From an uncultured Methanomicrobiales archaeon (GTDB lineage: Archaea > Halobacteriota > Methanomicrobia > Methanomicrobiales > Methanospirillaceae), in the NCBI GenBank assembly GCA_903828975.1, contig CAIKOD010000166.1, positions 1 through 64,000 of the forward strand: a stretch of 64,000 nucleotides of DNA, read 5' to 3'. This document shows positions 51,394 to 62,036 of this stretch, in pieces. A program made the position numbers and the translations under genes. Each line of letters opens with the position of its first letter. Position 1 is the first letter of the stretch. The notes under the pieces were generated by a model, which saw nothing but the letters and a program-made list of their open reading frames with translations, was not told where the DNA came from and did no database searches.

Positions 51394-52461
51394 ATGGATA
51401 AATCGCAGGTACGTTGGATCTGGATATCAGTCGCATTCTCAACGGTAGTACTCCTTATAGTCCTCGCCACGACCTTCGATGCAAATACCATTCTTACTAT
51501 TCTCAAACTCAACCTCTGGTTCCTTTTACTTGCTACCCTGTTACGGGTAGCCTCGTTGTTATTCTGGGCTCTGCGTGTCAGGACCATGTCAGGATCGCTT
51601 GGGTACAAGGTGAAATTTTCGCACTGCTTCAATCTCGTTGTTGCAAATCTCCTTGCCGGTGCAATTACCCCGGGGCAGGCTGGAGGTGAACCTGTCAGGA
51701 TCCATGAGTTATACCGGGCTGATGTAAAAATCGGAGATGCAACCGCTGTCGTTCTTATGGAACGGGTCCTTGATGGCGTCGTTCTGGTCATCATGGGATT
51801 ATTAGCTATGCTCCTCCTCGGGAATATATGGAGAGGTTTAAACATTGGCCTGATTATTGGCATGTTTTTCGGCCTGGCCATTATGATCGGGCTGATCCTT
51901 CTCCTTTTCTACTCGGCACGGAGACCTGAGCGTGTAAAGGTCTTGCTGACCCGGATAATTACCTGGGCAGGGACCCGCTGGAAGGGTAAGACCATGCAGA
52001 AGATTACCCGGTATGCTGATGTGGAAATGGACAATTTCTTTGCCAGCCTGCACCGTTTTACCACGAGCGGCCGGAAAGGACTCATGCATGGTACCATATT
52101 TACAACGTTATTCTGGGCATCCGAATTTTTCATTGCTTCCCTTCTCCTGCTCTCACTCGGACAGCCCCCGTTTATCGCTGAGTCCTATCTTTTCCAGCTG
52201 ATTATCGCAATCGTGATGATGATACCGCTGACACCAGGCTCATCAGGTATAGCTGAGCTCTCGGCAACCTCACTCTATGCCCTGATTGTACCTGCATCAG
52301 TACTCGGGCTTTTCGTCCTTCTCTGGCGGTTGCTACTCTTTTATTTCAATATCCTTATTGGCCTTGTTGCAAGCCTGCATATATTCCGGCGGGAACTAAG
52401 AATTAAAGACGAAAAAGAGACAGCGGCATCAGAATTACAAATCTCCGAAAATGGCAGATAA
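51394..52461 (+). CDS. UPF0104 / flippase-like (LPG synthase TM) membrane protein
   Basis: NLVVANLLAGAITPGQAGGEPVRIHELYRADVKIGDATAVVLMERVLD; TPGSSGIAELSAT. Confidence 0.88.
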   Translation: MDKSQVRWIWISVAFSTVVLLIVLATTFDANTILTILKLNLWFLLLATLLRVASLLFWALRVRTMSGSLGYKVKFSHCFNLVVANLLAGAITPGQAGGEPVRIHELYRADVKIGDATAVVLMERVLDGVVLVIMGLLAMLLLGNIWRGLNIGLIIGMFFGLAIMIGLILLLFYSARRPERVKVLLTRIITWAGTRWKGKTMQKITRYADVEMDNFFASLHRFTTSGRKGLMHGTIFTTLFWASEFFIASLLLLSLGQPPFIAESYLFQLIIAIVMMIPLTPGSSGIAELSATSLYALIVPASVLGLFVLLWRLLLFYFNILIGLVASLHIFRRELRIKDEKETAASELQISENGR

Positions 52462-52632
52462 TTCATGACAGGTCCCCGAATCCTGCATAGATACGAGGAT
52501 ATCCGGGAGAGCCCGGACTGATATGAAAAATAGGAATATTTCCGGTTAATAGAACATTCCCCCAAAAAAATACATTTTGCGGTGACCCGGCAATTATATG
52601 TCCGGTCCTGGATACCGGTGTTTCACACCAAT

Positions 52633-53544
52633 TCAGAGGTCCGGCATTTTACTCGCCATGTACCAGGCATGGGCGGCAAGGATAAAATAAATCGGGTAGT
52701 TAATCCCATACGTGTTGAATTCGCCGTTTGTAGTAAAGACAAGCGTTGTTGCATAGACATCGATCTGGAATATGATTATGCCCCACCATTTTCCAAGGTA
52801 GAAATAGCCCATTCCGGGCAGGACAAAATTCAGGAAACCCGCAATGTACGGGTTTTTCCGTAGTCTTGGTCTTAGCGAGAGCCCACGTGGGAGATAGGCA
52901 AGTGACAGACCGACACGTGGTGCAGCTTTCACGGCATTCCACCGTACATTATCATTCGCATCGCTCAGTGAACGATAAACCAGCGGGATGGCCTTTTCAG
53001 ACCCGATAACTCCAAATGCCCTGACAGCTTTTTCCCGGATTTCACTATCATGATCGTTCAGGGCTACACTGAGGGGTTCAATTGCAGCCTCTCCAATTGC
53101 CACCATTTCCTTCCATTCCTGTTTGCCGAGGTGCAGGTAGGCATGCATGGTATCATTTTCAGGCTGCCAACCGAATTTATCAAGGGCCACAGCGGCCCCA
53201 TACCTGACAAAACGGTCACGGTCTTTTAATGCCTCCACAAGCGGGGGTAGTGCCCGGTCATCACCGATCTCGCCAAGCGCGAGTGCTGCTTCCCACCTCA
53301 CCTCGTTGTCCGGATCATGGAGGGCATTGATAAGGGGCTGGACTGCCTCCGGTGCCCTGATCTCTCCCAGTGCCTCCATAACCCCCAGCCTGATATGTTT
53401 GTTCCTTGACTGTAACGCCAGGAGCAGGTGGTTATTTCCCTCAGTTCCCATCTCCCCCAATGCTTCGGCAGCCCTCCACTGGATATCGAGGTCTTTATAC
53501 ATGAGTGCCCGGATAAGACCGTCGATATCTTTTCGTTTTTTCAT
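52633..53544 (-). CDS. HEAT-repeat protein with C-terminal TM hairpin
   Basis: Repeats such as DPDNEVRWEAALALGEIGDDRALPPLVEALKD; C-term PYIAGFLNFVLPGMGYFYLGKWWGIIIFQ. Confidence 0.85.
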   Translation of the reverse strand: MKKRKDIDGLIRALMYKDLDIQWRAAEALGEMGTEGNNHLLLALQSRNKHIRLGVMEALGEIRAPEAVQPLINALHDPDNEVRWEAALALGEIGDDRALPPLVEALKDRDRFVRYGAAVALDKFGWQPENDTMHAYLHLGKQEWKEMVAIGEAAIEPLSVALNDHDSEIREKAVRAFGVIGSEKAIPLVYRSLSDANDNVRWNAVKAAPRVGLSLAYLPRGLSLRPRLRKNPYIAGFLNFVLPGMGYFYLGKWWGIIIFQIDVYATTLVFTTNGEFNTYGINYPIYFILAAHAWYMASKMPDL

Positions 53545-53721
53545 CTCTTTGATATCCGGAGGTTCCGGACGGAATATGTCCAGTATTTTCAGTTACACCA
53601 CCACGCGGTCAGGATACCAGTAAAACGGGAGGCCGTTTCCACATGGTTGTACATTGAGAATAGGTCGATTAATGCAGGGAGTTTTTTCCCGGGAAGGTGC
53701 AGGAACAGGGCATTCATGATA

Positions 53722-54750
53722 TCACAAGTCAGGAATTTTGTTTCCAAGGTACCAGGCGTGCAATGCGAACGCTATCGAGTAGGGCACAGAAAGCAGGGGG
53801 ATAACCAGGAACGGAAGCTGGCTCCCGGTTAGAGCAATTGTCATTAAATTTATCGTTATAAAGACCTGGAATAAGAGGAAACCGAACCAGTACCCTAGGT
53901 AATTGTACCCGATGCCAAGAAACATCAGGTTCAGGAGAGCGGCAATATATGGACTTGGTTTCGTTCTTGGCCGCCTGGCGAGACCCATTGGAAGAATGGT
54001 AAGCGGGATGCCACATTTTGGAAAAGACAAGGCTGCACGCTTCCTCACAAACGCGTCAGGGTCACGCAGCGCGATACTGCAGGCGCCCCTCGAAGCCGGT
54101 GTATGGAGTTCCCCGAGAGAATCTACCGCTGCAGCACGTACCCTGGCGTCCCGGTCTTTTAATGCCCAGAGCAACGGGGTATTGGCCGGTTCACCAAGTG
54201 GTGGTATTTTGTCCCATTCCTGCTTGGCGATGTAATAATGAGCCTCCGTAGGGATATCCTGAGGTTCCCAACCGAATATATCAAGAGCAGTTGCCGCCCC
54301 TGACCTTACATATTTATCGGGGTCTCTTAATGCGGCCACAACCTGAGGGACCGCGGATTCATCACCAATTAATGCCAGCGAGTATACTGCAGCCCACCTC
54401 ACTTCATTGCTCTTGTCTTTCCTTAGTGTATCGGTAAGAGCACTGACAGCCTGGTGTGATCGTATCGCACCAAGGGCTTCAACAGCCCCAAGCCGGACTG
54501 CCATTTTCCTGTGTTTTAGTGAAGAAATAAGGAGTGGGACGGCTTTTTCACCAGCCTCAGCAAGTCTGTCGGAAGAGTTTCTCTGGACCTCCTGGTCAGG
54601 GTACCCGAGAAGACAGATGAGATCAGCGGTATTTCCACTCCGGATTATGCGCTGGACTTTGATGTCCCCCGGCCAGAATAACTTTTGGATATTCATAGGC
54701 CTACCCGGATTCTCTTTCTGGTGTTCAGGTTTTTTCAGCCTCCCGCTCAT
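53722..54750 (-). CDS. HEAT-repeat protein with C-terminal TM hairpin (paralog)
   Basis: KSNEVRWAAVYSLALIGDESAVPQVVAALRD; PYIAALLNLMFLGIGYNYLGYWFGFLLFQ...LHAWYLGNKIPDL. Confidence 0.85.
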   Translation of the reverse strand: MSGRLKKPEHQKENPGRPMNIQKLFWPGDIKVQRIIRSGNTADLICLLGYPDQEVQRNSSDRLAEAGEKAVPLLISSLKHRKMAVRLGAVEALGAIRSHQAVSALTDTLRKDKSNEVRWAAVYSLALIGDESAVPQVVAALRDPDKYVRSGAATALDIFGWEPQDIPTEAHYYIAKQEWDKIPPLGEPANTPLLWALKDRDARVRAAAVDSLGELHTPASRGACSIALRDPDAFVRKRAALSFPKCGIPLTILPMGLARRPRTKPSPYIAALLNLMFLGIGYNYLGYWFGFLLFQVFITINLMTIALTGSQLPFLVIPLLSVPYSIAFALHAWYLGNKIPDL

Positions 54751-55242
54751 TTGACTACTGGGTTCCCAACAGACTACATCATCATTAATGGTCAGTCGTT
54801 ATCTGAACAATACCGGATACTATTATAAAATTCCGTCAATTCCAAATCCCCTAAAGGAGATCCAACCGTAAACGAAACAATCATCCGGTGTTCCAGCGAT
54901 TTGGTAGACCAGGCAGGCTTCGTTTTACATGAATCCCCGGTTTATGCCAGCACGGTAAATGAATTCTGAATTGAGGTCAATTAAGTGGTTCTATCAAAAA
55001 CATATAAACGTTTGCGGGGTTACTTTGCCTGTCAATACCATATTTGTCAGGAATCTGACTTTTTTTAGAATTTTAACTTACTTTTTTCCAAAAACCACAG
55101 GCAGTATACATTCCTGGTGTTACCCGGAAACTAAGGTTATGTAATCGTTTAATCCATTTAACAGTGAAATTAGAGATAAAAAATTAAAAAAAACGGTAAA
55201 ACCCGGATAATATTTAAATAAAAGGATATTTCCGATACATAG

Positions 55243-56166
55243 TTATAATGTCCTCGGATCTCCCAACATTTTAACTAATAACGCTTTCTGGGCATGTAGG
55301 CGGTTTTCTGCTTCGTCCCAGACTACACTCTGCGGCCCCTCGATTACCTCATCAGTTATTTCATGTCCGCGGTGCGCGGGGAGACAATGCATGACAATTG
55401 CATCCGGTGATGCATATTTCAATAAATTACTATCAACGGTATAGCCCTGGAATGCCTTTATACGGACGTCATATCGCGCTTCTTCGCCCATCGAGACCCA
55501 GGTATCTGTTACCACTACATCAGCATCCCTGACTGCCTGAACAGGGTCGTGCATCACTTCCACCCGTCCGCCAAGTGCCCTCGCTCTTTCAACTACCTCT
55601 TCTTTTGGTAAAAAGCCGACAGGACTTGCAATATTCACAATCATTCCGGTAATCGCTGAGGACAACACCAGCGAGTTACAGACATTATTCCCGTCGCCGA
55701 CCCAGGCCACTTTGATATCAATCGTTGAGCCAAAATGCTCCCAGATCGTAAGTATATCGGCAAGCAGCTGGCAGGGATGTTCCTTGTCTGACAGTCCGTT
55801 GATAACAGGGACCTTTGAATACCGGGCAAAATCAATAATCGTCTGGTGTTTGTATGCCCGTATCATCAGGCCTGATACGTACCGCGAGGCAACCCGTGCG
55901 GTATCCCTGATCTCCTCACCACGGCCAATCTGGAGGTCCTGGGAGTTCAGGTACAGGGCATGCCCACCCAGGTCATGCATACCTACTTCGAAGGAAAGCC
56001 TCGTCCTCGTTGAAGGCTTCTCAAATATCATAGCGAGCGCTTTTCTCTTCAGTAGTTCATGAGGAGTTCCGGTTTGTTTCATTTTCTTGAGATGCTTTGC
56101 TTCCGTGAGGATCTTCTGCAATTCATCTTCAGAAATATCAAGAAGCGAGAGAAGGTCTTTTTTCAT
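55243..56166 (-). CDS. argF: Ornithine carbamoyltransferase
   Basis: [26 protein letters not shown]...[18 protein letters not shown]. Confidence 0.96.
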   Translation of the reverse strand: MKKDLLSLLDISEDELQKILTEAKHLKKMKQTGTPHELLKRKALAMIFEKPSTRTRLSFEVGMHDLGGHALYLNSQDLQIGRGEEIRDTARVASRYVSGLMIRAYKHQTIIDFARYSKVPVINGLSDKEHPCQLLADILTIWEHFGSTIDIKVAWVGDGNNVCNSLVLSSAITGMIVNIASPVGFLPKEEVVERARALGGRVEVMHDPVQAVRDADVVVTDTWVSMGEEARYDVRIKAFQGYTVDSNLLKYASPDAIVMHCLPAHRGHEITDEVIEGPQSVVWDEAENRLHAQKALLVKMLGDPRTL

Positions 56167-57455
56167 CGTATCTCCTTCATATGTTCAATTCTCTTCTGGA
56201 GCAGGGCTTCTGTACCAATATCACGACGGTGACTGACGTCACCGCCGACAGATGAGGCTGCTGATTCTGCAATTTTTTCTGCTTCAGCAAGCGTATCTGC
56301 CCTTCCCACGAATGCAATCGCCCGGGAAGACTGGGTCAGGAGTTCTCCGTTATTCAACTCTACATTTGCGTAAAATAGCAATGCCTTGCCATAGTCCCCG
56401 AATGTCAGTGGTCTTCCGGTTCGCGGGGTATCAGGGTACCCTTCCGGTACAAGGTACTTGCAGACCGTAGCCTCCTTAGAAAATTTCACTGACCCCTGTG
56501 ATAGCGTCCCTTCAGTAATCCTGATAATAATCTCAGTCATATCGGATTCAAGGAGTGAAAGGACATTCATCGCTTCCGGGTCACCAAACCTTGCATTAAA
56601 CTCAATCACCATAGGGCCGTTTTGGGTATTCATAAACTGCCCATATAATATTCCCCGGTATGGCTGCCCGATTTTTGCCATCACCGCAACAACGTCCTTC
56701 ATGATGCGAAGGGCTTTTTCCCGGTCATTATGGGAAACAAAAGGCAAAGAATGGTCTGGCATACTATAGGAACCCATACCGCCTGTATTTGGGCCCTGGT
56801 CGCCCTCAAATGCGCGTTTATGGTCCTGGACAAGTGGCATGGGTATCAGGTGAGTGCCATCAACAAATGCCTGGAGGGTAAATTCTTCTCCGATGAGGCG
56901 TTCCTCAACAACCACCTGGCCTGCCAGTTGTTTTGCATAATCGATCGCGCCGTTCCGGTCCACGTGCTCCCCCATGATACGGACCCCCTTTCCACCGGTG
57001 AGGCCGACAGGTTTGATTGCAAGCTCCCCGGGGTATTGGGAAATAAATAATACCGCATCTTCCTGGTCGTGAAAAACGCGGTACTTCGGGCAACCGGCAA
57101 TACCATGACGGTCCATCATCATCCTGCAGAACCCTTTGTCAGTCTCGAGACGGGCAGCCTCCCTCGTGGGACCTACGCATGCGATCCCCCGGGATTCAAG
57201 CTCATCTGCAATTCCCGCCTGCAGAGGGGCTTCAGGCCCGATAATTGCGCACTGGACTCCAATATCTGATGCAAAATCCGCAATCCGTTTGACGTTCGTT
57301 TCATTCTCGACAAGGACTCGTTTTGAAACAGACCAGACACCGGGATTTTTCTTCGCCATTACGGAATAAAGTTCTACTTCACTGTTGCGTGAAAGGACGC
57401 TTGCAATCGCATGCTCCCTGCCCCCTCCCCCTACAACAAGGATCTTCAATGTCAT
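56163..57455 (-). CDS. purD: Phosphoribosylamine--glycine ligase
   Basis: [18 protein letters not shown]...[14 protein letters not shown]. Confidence 0.96.
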   Translation of the reverse strand: MTLKILVVGGGGREHAIASVLSRNSEVELYSVMAKKNPGVWSVSKRVLVENETNVKRIADFASDIGVQCAIIGPEAPLQAGIADELESRGIACVGPTREAARLETDKGFCRMMMDRHGIAGCPKYRVFHDQEDAVLFISQYPGELAIKPVGLTGGKGVRIMGEHVDRNGAIDYAKQLAGQVVVEERLIGEEFTLQAFVDGTHLIPMPLVQDHKRAFEGDQGPNTGGMGSYSMPDHSLPFVSHNDREKALRIMKDVVAVMAKIGQPYRGILYGQFMNTQNGPMVIEFNARFGDPEAMNVLSLLESDMTEIIIRITEGTLSQGSVKFSKEATVCKYLVPEGYPDTPRTGRPLTFGDYGKALLFYANVELNNGELLTQSSRAIAFVGRADTLAEAEKIAESAASSVGGDVSHRRDIGTEALLQKRIEHMKEIR

Positions 57456-57484
57456 GTATCAGACCTACCGTCAATTATTACTGG

Positions 57485-57997
57485 TTACTCTCTGGTTATC
57501 TCGCTTGCTTTAACTAGTGCGTGCAATGTAATGTTATCCTTTGCAAGTGCAGCGGTTGCACCCTGCTCCCTGTCTACCACTGTCACGACCACGCTGATAC
57601 TTGCGCCAGCATCCCGGAGTGCCTTCACACCGTATAATGCCGAGCCGCCGGAGGTGGTCACATCCTCAACAAGGAGGACATTTCTTCCTTTCACTTCCCC
57701 TATCAACCGGCCACTTTTTCCATGGTCTTTCTCTGCACTCCGGATAATTGCATAAGGACGTTTACCCGCCAGTGAGACCCCGACAGCGAGTGGGACTCCA
57801 CCGACAGCGACCCCTGCAACGATATCTGATGGGAACCTTTCTGCAATTTCCTCGCACACCAGTTCCAGCAGATCCGGGTCTGTCATAGCTGATTTGACAT
57901 CCAGATAATACGAGCTGGTCGCACCTGATGCAAGAATAAAATGGCCATATTCAACTGCACCATGGCGGATAAGCGCATCCGCGATCCGGTTTACCAT
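57485..57997 (-). CDS. pyrE: Orotate phosphoribosyltransferase
   Basis: VLLVEDVTTSGGSALYGVKALRDAGA PRPP-binding motif. Confidence 0.95.
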   Translation of the reverse strand: MVNRIADALIRHGAVEYGHFILASGATSSYYLDVKSAMTDPDLLELVCEEIAERFPSDIVAGVAVGGVPLAVGVSLAGKRPYAIIRSAEKDHGKSGRLIGEVKGRNVLLVEDVTTSGGSALYGVKALRDAGASISVVVTVVDREQGATAALAKDNITLHALVKASEITRE

Positions 57998-58039
57998 GCT
58001 ATCCTATCCCTCCGGCATTTTCTTTGTCCCACATCTTTG

Positions 58040-58633
58040 TTACCATGGGACCTCCTTCACACCTGCCAGGTACCCGATGATATTGGTTGCCCGGTGGAGC
58101 AGGGGGGTAATAATCAGAATTATAATCACAATCGGGACAGTCATGACATTGAAAAACCATTGCGGATCGAACACCGCTGTCAGCAGAAAGGCCCCCGCTA
58201 CCAGGTCATACTGGTCTGCCACCGGCCAGGGATCACCCGGCTTTTTCCCGAGACGACGCTTGAAAAAGCTCTTCCCAAGGTCACCCAGCAGTGCCCCGGT
58301 TGCAAGGAGAAAAACTGCCAGCATTGTCAGCTCGGGAAAAAAATCCCATTTAAAAGATGACGCAAGTAAAATCTGGACAGCCCCGACAATAACCCCGCAT
58401 GCAATCCCCAGGATAAGCCCTCTCCAGGTCTTCCCACTCCCGAAGAGCCTCCTGCCGTCGTTAAAATTCCTACCCCCATCTATGGGTGCGCCCCCTCCGA
58501 ATGCAGCTGCCGAGGAGTTTGGGATATACGCTGGCAGCATTATCCAAAGAGCTGATACCAATGCAATTATTACTGTATCAATACTAATAACTGGAGCACC
58601 CCAATACCTAAAATAAAGAGCAGATATAAACAT
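58040..58633 (-). CDS. carS: CDP-archaeol synthase (DUF46)
   Basis: MLPAYIPNSSAAAFGGGAPIDGGRNFNDGRRLFGSGKTWRGLILGIACG; start trimmed to ATG 58633. Confidence 0.9.
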   Translation of the reverse strand: MFISALYFRYWGAPVISIDTVIIALVSALWIMLPAYIPNSSAAAFGGGAPIDGGRNFNDGRRLFGSGKTWRGLILGIACGVIVGAVQILLASSFKWDFFPELTMLAVFLLATGALLGDLGKSFFKRRLGKKPGDPWPVADQYDLVAGAFLLTAVFDPQWFFNVMTVPIVIIILIITPLLHRATNIIGYLAGVKEVPW

Positions 58634-58684
58634 TAAGGTATCTAAGGGAGAAATTCCAGAAAAGGATGCAACGGTTGGAGTACT

Positions 58685-60148
58685 ATGCTTATCAAAAAGA
58701 CGAAGAGCCTGTGCCCTGTCTGCAATACCGTAATTGAAGCGGATATTGTTGAGGAAAATGGTGGGGTATGGATACACCGTTCATGTCGGGAGCATGGATC
58801 ATTTCGTGATCTCTACTGGTCTGACGTGGATATGTACCGCAGGTTCGATACCTATGAGAATATCGGATCGGGAGTTGAAAATCCGCAGCGGGAGGGGTCG
58901 GAAGAGACCTGCCCTTCGACTTGCGGTCTTTGCAGCAACCACAAGTCTGCTACCCTTCTTGCGAATATTGACCTCACAAACCGTTGCAATTTAAACTGTG
59001 ACTTCTGTTTCGCTAATGCCCGCGCCTGTGGATATATTTACGAGCCCTCGTTTGACCAGATTGTTGAGATGCTCAAACTCCTCAGGGATGAAAAACCAGT
59101 CCCGACCCCGGCAGTGCAGTTCTCGGGTGGCGAACCTACCATGCGCGAAGATCTGCCTGAGATTATCAGGAAGGCGAAAGAACTCGGGTTTCCGCAGGTG
59201 CAACTAGCCTCGAATGGCATAAAACTGGCAAAAGACATTAATTATGTCCAGGTACTGAAAGATGCAGGTCTTTCTACTGTTTATCTCCATTTTGACGGTG
59301 TCACCAGGGATACAAACCCGAACCTTGCAATCGATGAAAAAGCAGTTGCAAACTGCCAGAAAATCGGGCTTGGCATCGTGCTGGTCCCCACAATAATCCG
59401 GGGAAGGAATGACCACCAGATAGGGGATATCATCCGGTATGCTGCCGACCATATTTCAGTTATCCGCGGTATAAATTTCCAGCCGATTGCATTTACCGGT
59501 GCAGCAAGCCAGGACGATGTTATTAGAGGGAGGGTCACGGTACCAGACATTGCTGCAGCTGTTGAGAAACAGACCGACGGTGTAATCAGGAAATCTGACT
59601 TTTACCCGATTCCCTGTGTGTTACCAATATCAGCCTTATTTGAGGCATATGGAGGAAAACCGCAGATACAATTCACGGCCCACCAGCACTGCGGGGCCGC
59701 CACCTATGTATTTGTAACAAAAGAGGGACTGGTCCCCATAAACCGTATGCTTGATGTTGACCAGTTCTTTGAATCTGTTGATGCAATGGCGGAAAAACTG
59801 AAAAAAGGAGGGTCACTGAATAAGTACAAGACCCTGCTTGAGGGGATCAAGGGACTCCATGATTCCGTGAAAAACAGCGAACAGGGAAGTGCAATAGATT
59901 TCTGGAAACTTATCGGGAAAGCACTTTTGTTGCAGAATTTTGATGCGTTACGGGAGTTCCACTGGAATGCTCTCTTCATCGGCACCATGCATTTCATGGA
60001 CCGGTATAACTATGATATCCGCCGCGTCCAGCGGTGCTGTATACACTATGCGACACCCGATGGGACGCTCATACCGTTCTGCACCTATAACTCAGGCCCC
60101 GTATACCGGGAACAGGTCTGGCAGAGATGGAAAAATACGGATGAATAA
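58685..60148 (+). CDS. Radical SAM protein, tetraether lipid synthase (Tes/MJ0619)-like
   Basis: LCPVCNTVIEADIVEENGGVWIHRSCREHGSF; radical SAM LTNRCNLNCDFCFA; C-terminal Cys-rich region; divergent from carS. Confidence 0.75.
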   Translation: MLIKKTKSLCPVCNTVIEADIVEENGGVWIHRSCREHGSFRDLYWSDVDMYRRFDTYENIGSGVENPQREGSEETCPSTCGLCSNHKSATLLANIDLTNRCNLNCDFCFANARACGYIYEPSFDQIVEMLKLLRDEKPVPTPAVQFSGGEPTMREDLPEIIRKAKELGFPQVQLASNGIKLAKDINYVQVLKDAGLSTVYLHFDGVTRDTNPNLAIDEKAVANCQKIGLGIVLVPTIIRGRNDHQIGDIIRYAADHISVIRGINFQPIAFTGAASQDDVIRGRVTVPDIAAAVEKQTDGVIRKSDFYPIPCVLPISALFEAYGGKPQIQFTAHQHCGAATYVFVTKEGLVPINRMLDVDQFFESVDAMAEKLKKGGSLNKYKTLLEGIKGLHDSVKNSEQGSAIDFWKLIGKALLLQNFDALREFHWNALFIGTMHFMDRYNYDIRRVQRCCIHYATPDGTLIPFCTYNSGPVYREQVWQRWKNTDE

Positions 60149-60212
60149 TCATCCCCCATTTACCCGCAGATAACGGTAAATGCCAATAATTTCATTGTTA
60201 ACAATCCTCAAT

Positions 60213-60555
60213 TTCCAACGGGAAGTTCACACCCGAACCATGAAAATGCCACGTTCAAAATCTCTTCATATTGGTGGCCTTTCAGGAATTTTCATGGGAA
60301 ACCCTCTCAATCTATTTTGTACATTTAGGTTATTCCAAAATTTAGTCACGCTCCCAGGGCTCTACCCTGTCGCTTTGGCGGCCCAGGTTGTGGATAGGAT
60401 ATGATCTTCCAAATCTCGGAAATTTTCTTTGAATGCCCCAATTGAACCCTGCCAAAGAATATCTTAACAGGGGTGGGACAGGAGGGGGGTAAACCCCCTC
60501 CTGTCGATGTATTTCCTCTTTATTTAAAATATGCAGGGTTTCAACAAAGTCCTTC
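60213..60555 (+). repeat. Dispersed intergenic repeat, longest copy (modules A and B)
   Basis: ttcacacccgaaccatg...aaaccctctcaatctattttgtacatttaggttattccaaaatttagtcacgctccc...gacaggaggggggtaaaccccctcctgtc. Confidence 0.8.
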
Positions 60556-61557
60556 TTACGGGAATTCCAGTTCCAGGAATTTTCCGTTCTTCATGGCAAT
60601 TGCAGCGATGGCAAGGTCCTGGATTGCAAGGCCTGTGGAGTCAAAAACCGTAATCTGCCCATTATCGGCCCTTTTCTTTCGACCAAGCACGACTTCTCCG
60701 AGCGTCCCTGAAATCTCTTCCGGAGAGAATAACCCCTGCCTGATAGGAACATTGATCTCTCCCGAGTGGATGGCCTGTACCGGGTCATCGACGATTACCA
60801 TTGACCGTTTGAGAATAGCAGGGTCAAGTTCCTCTTTCCCGGGTGCATCCGCCCCGATTGCATTGATGTGTGTCCCGTCTTGGATCCATTCATCCATTAC
60901 AACAGGACTTCTTGAAGGGGTCGTCGTGACAATCACATCACTATCGCAGACAAAGGGTAGTGTGCTGGTCCTGCAGTCAAACCTGGAGAATTTTTTTACA
61001 AATTTTTCAGCAGACTCTTCTTTACGGCTCCATACGCGGACACCTGTAATTTCTATTTCGCGCGATATCGCCTCGAGCTGTGCTGCTGCCTGTCGTCCTG
61101 TACCTACCAGGCCTAAGGTCACCGATCTTTTCCGTGCGAGATACCTGGTTGCGATAGCTCCCGCAGCACCGGTCCTCAAATCAGTCAGACCCGTGGCATT
61201 CAGGATAGCTAGAGGCAGCCCTGTCTCAATATCAAGGATTATGGTAAGGGCCATCACTGTTGGCAGTCCCTTTCCAGGGTTCGCAGGATGCACATTAACA
61301 CATTTTATTCCGGCCAGTTGCTCTGCGGGTAAATAAGCCGGCATGGTCCTGAAATCCCCGTTAGGGAATAAGATATAGACTTTTGGCGGCATCTGGAAGT
61401 TGCCGGTCCCATGTTCCCTGAATGCTTCTTCAATTGCAAGATTTACCTCGTGGGTATCCAGTCCGCTCTCAGGCCTTGGATAATACTTCATGCTCCTAAT
61501 CTGATCTCCTGCCCGGATTTCCGGGTTTTTTAACAAAGTGTAGGGCTGGATAACCAA
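60556..61557 (-). CDS. Ornithine cyclodeaminase / alanine dehydrogenase family protein
   Basis: TGLTDLRTGAAGAIATRYLARKRSVTLGLVGTGRQAAAQLEAI. Confidence 0.92.
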   Translation of the reverse strand: MVIQPYTLLKNPEIRAGDQIRSMKYYPRPESGLDTHEVNLAIEEAFREHGTGNFQMPPKVYILFPNGDFRTMPAYLPAEQLAGIKCVNVHPANPGKGLPTVMALTIILDIETGLPLAILNATGLTDLRTGAAGAIATRYLARKRSVTLGLVGTGRQAAAQLEAISREIEITGVRVWSRKEESAEKFVKKFSRFDCRTSTLPFVCDSDVIVTTTPSRSPVVMDEWIQDGTHINAIGADAPGKEELDPAILKRSMVIVDDPVQAIHSGEINVPIRQGLFSPEEISGTLGEVVLGRKKRADNGQITVFDSTGLAIQDLAIAAIAMKNGKFLELEFP

Positions 61558-61799
61558 ATACCTTATCGATCCCCGGAATTTTATCTCTCATCCTTCTGGG
61601 GTTAAGAAAAAACTGTGGACCATAGCAGCCTGCAATCAGTAAATCGAGTTAATACGGCCAATTTGGATTTAAAAGGATGGGTGAACAGTATATATCTGCC
61701 ATGCCTTCGCAGCGGGTTTATTAAGTCCGTGTCCCATGGATACTTTTTATATTCGAATCCGCTGTACCAAAAGTCCCCGGGATATCAGAACAGACCGGT

Positions 61800-62036
61800 T
61801 CATTGCTCATTCATGGTATCTGTGATAACATTTGCATAACCTGACCCTTTACAGGTAGTACACCTGCAACACCCTGCAATTCCCGTTCCATAACAGCATG
61901 CACACGGTGTGACCGGTTGAGATACCATGATAAACCCTTTACCTTCGCAGGCAGGGCATGGCATACAACCGATCTTCCCGTCTCCCCTGCAATATGCGCA
62001 ACTTTTCTTTGAAACACCAGACATTTCTACACTCAC
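61800..62036 (-). CDS. Stand-alone DnaJ-type zinc-finger (CxxCxGxG x4) miniprotein
   Basis: CAYCRGDG, CPACEGKG, CACCYGTG, CTTCKGSG in 78 aa. Confidence 0.75.
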   Translation of the reverse strand: MSVEMSGVSKKSCAYCRGDGKIGCMPCPACEGKGFIMVSQPVTPCACCYGTGIAGCCRCTTCKGSGYANVITDTMNEQ

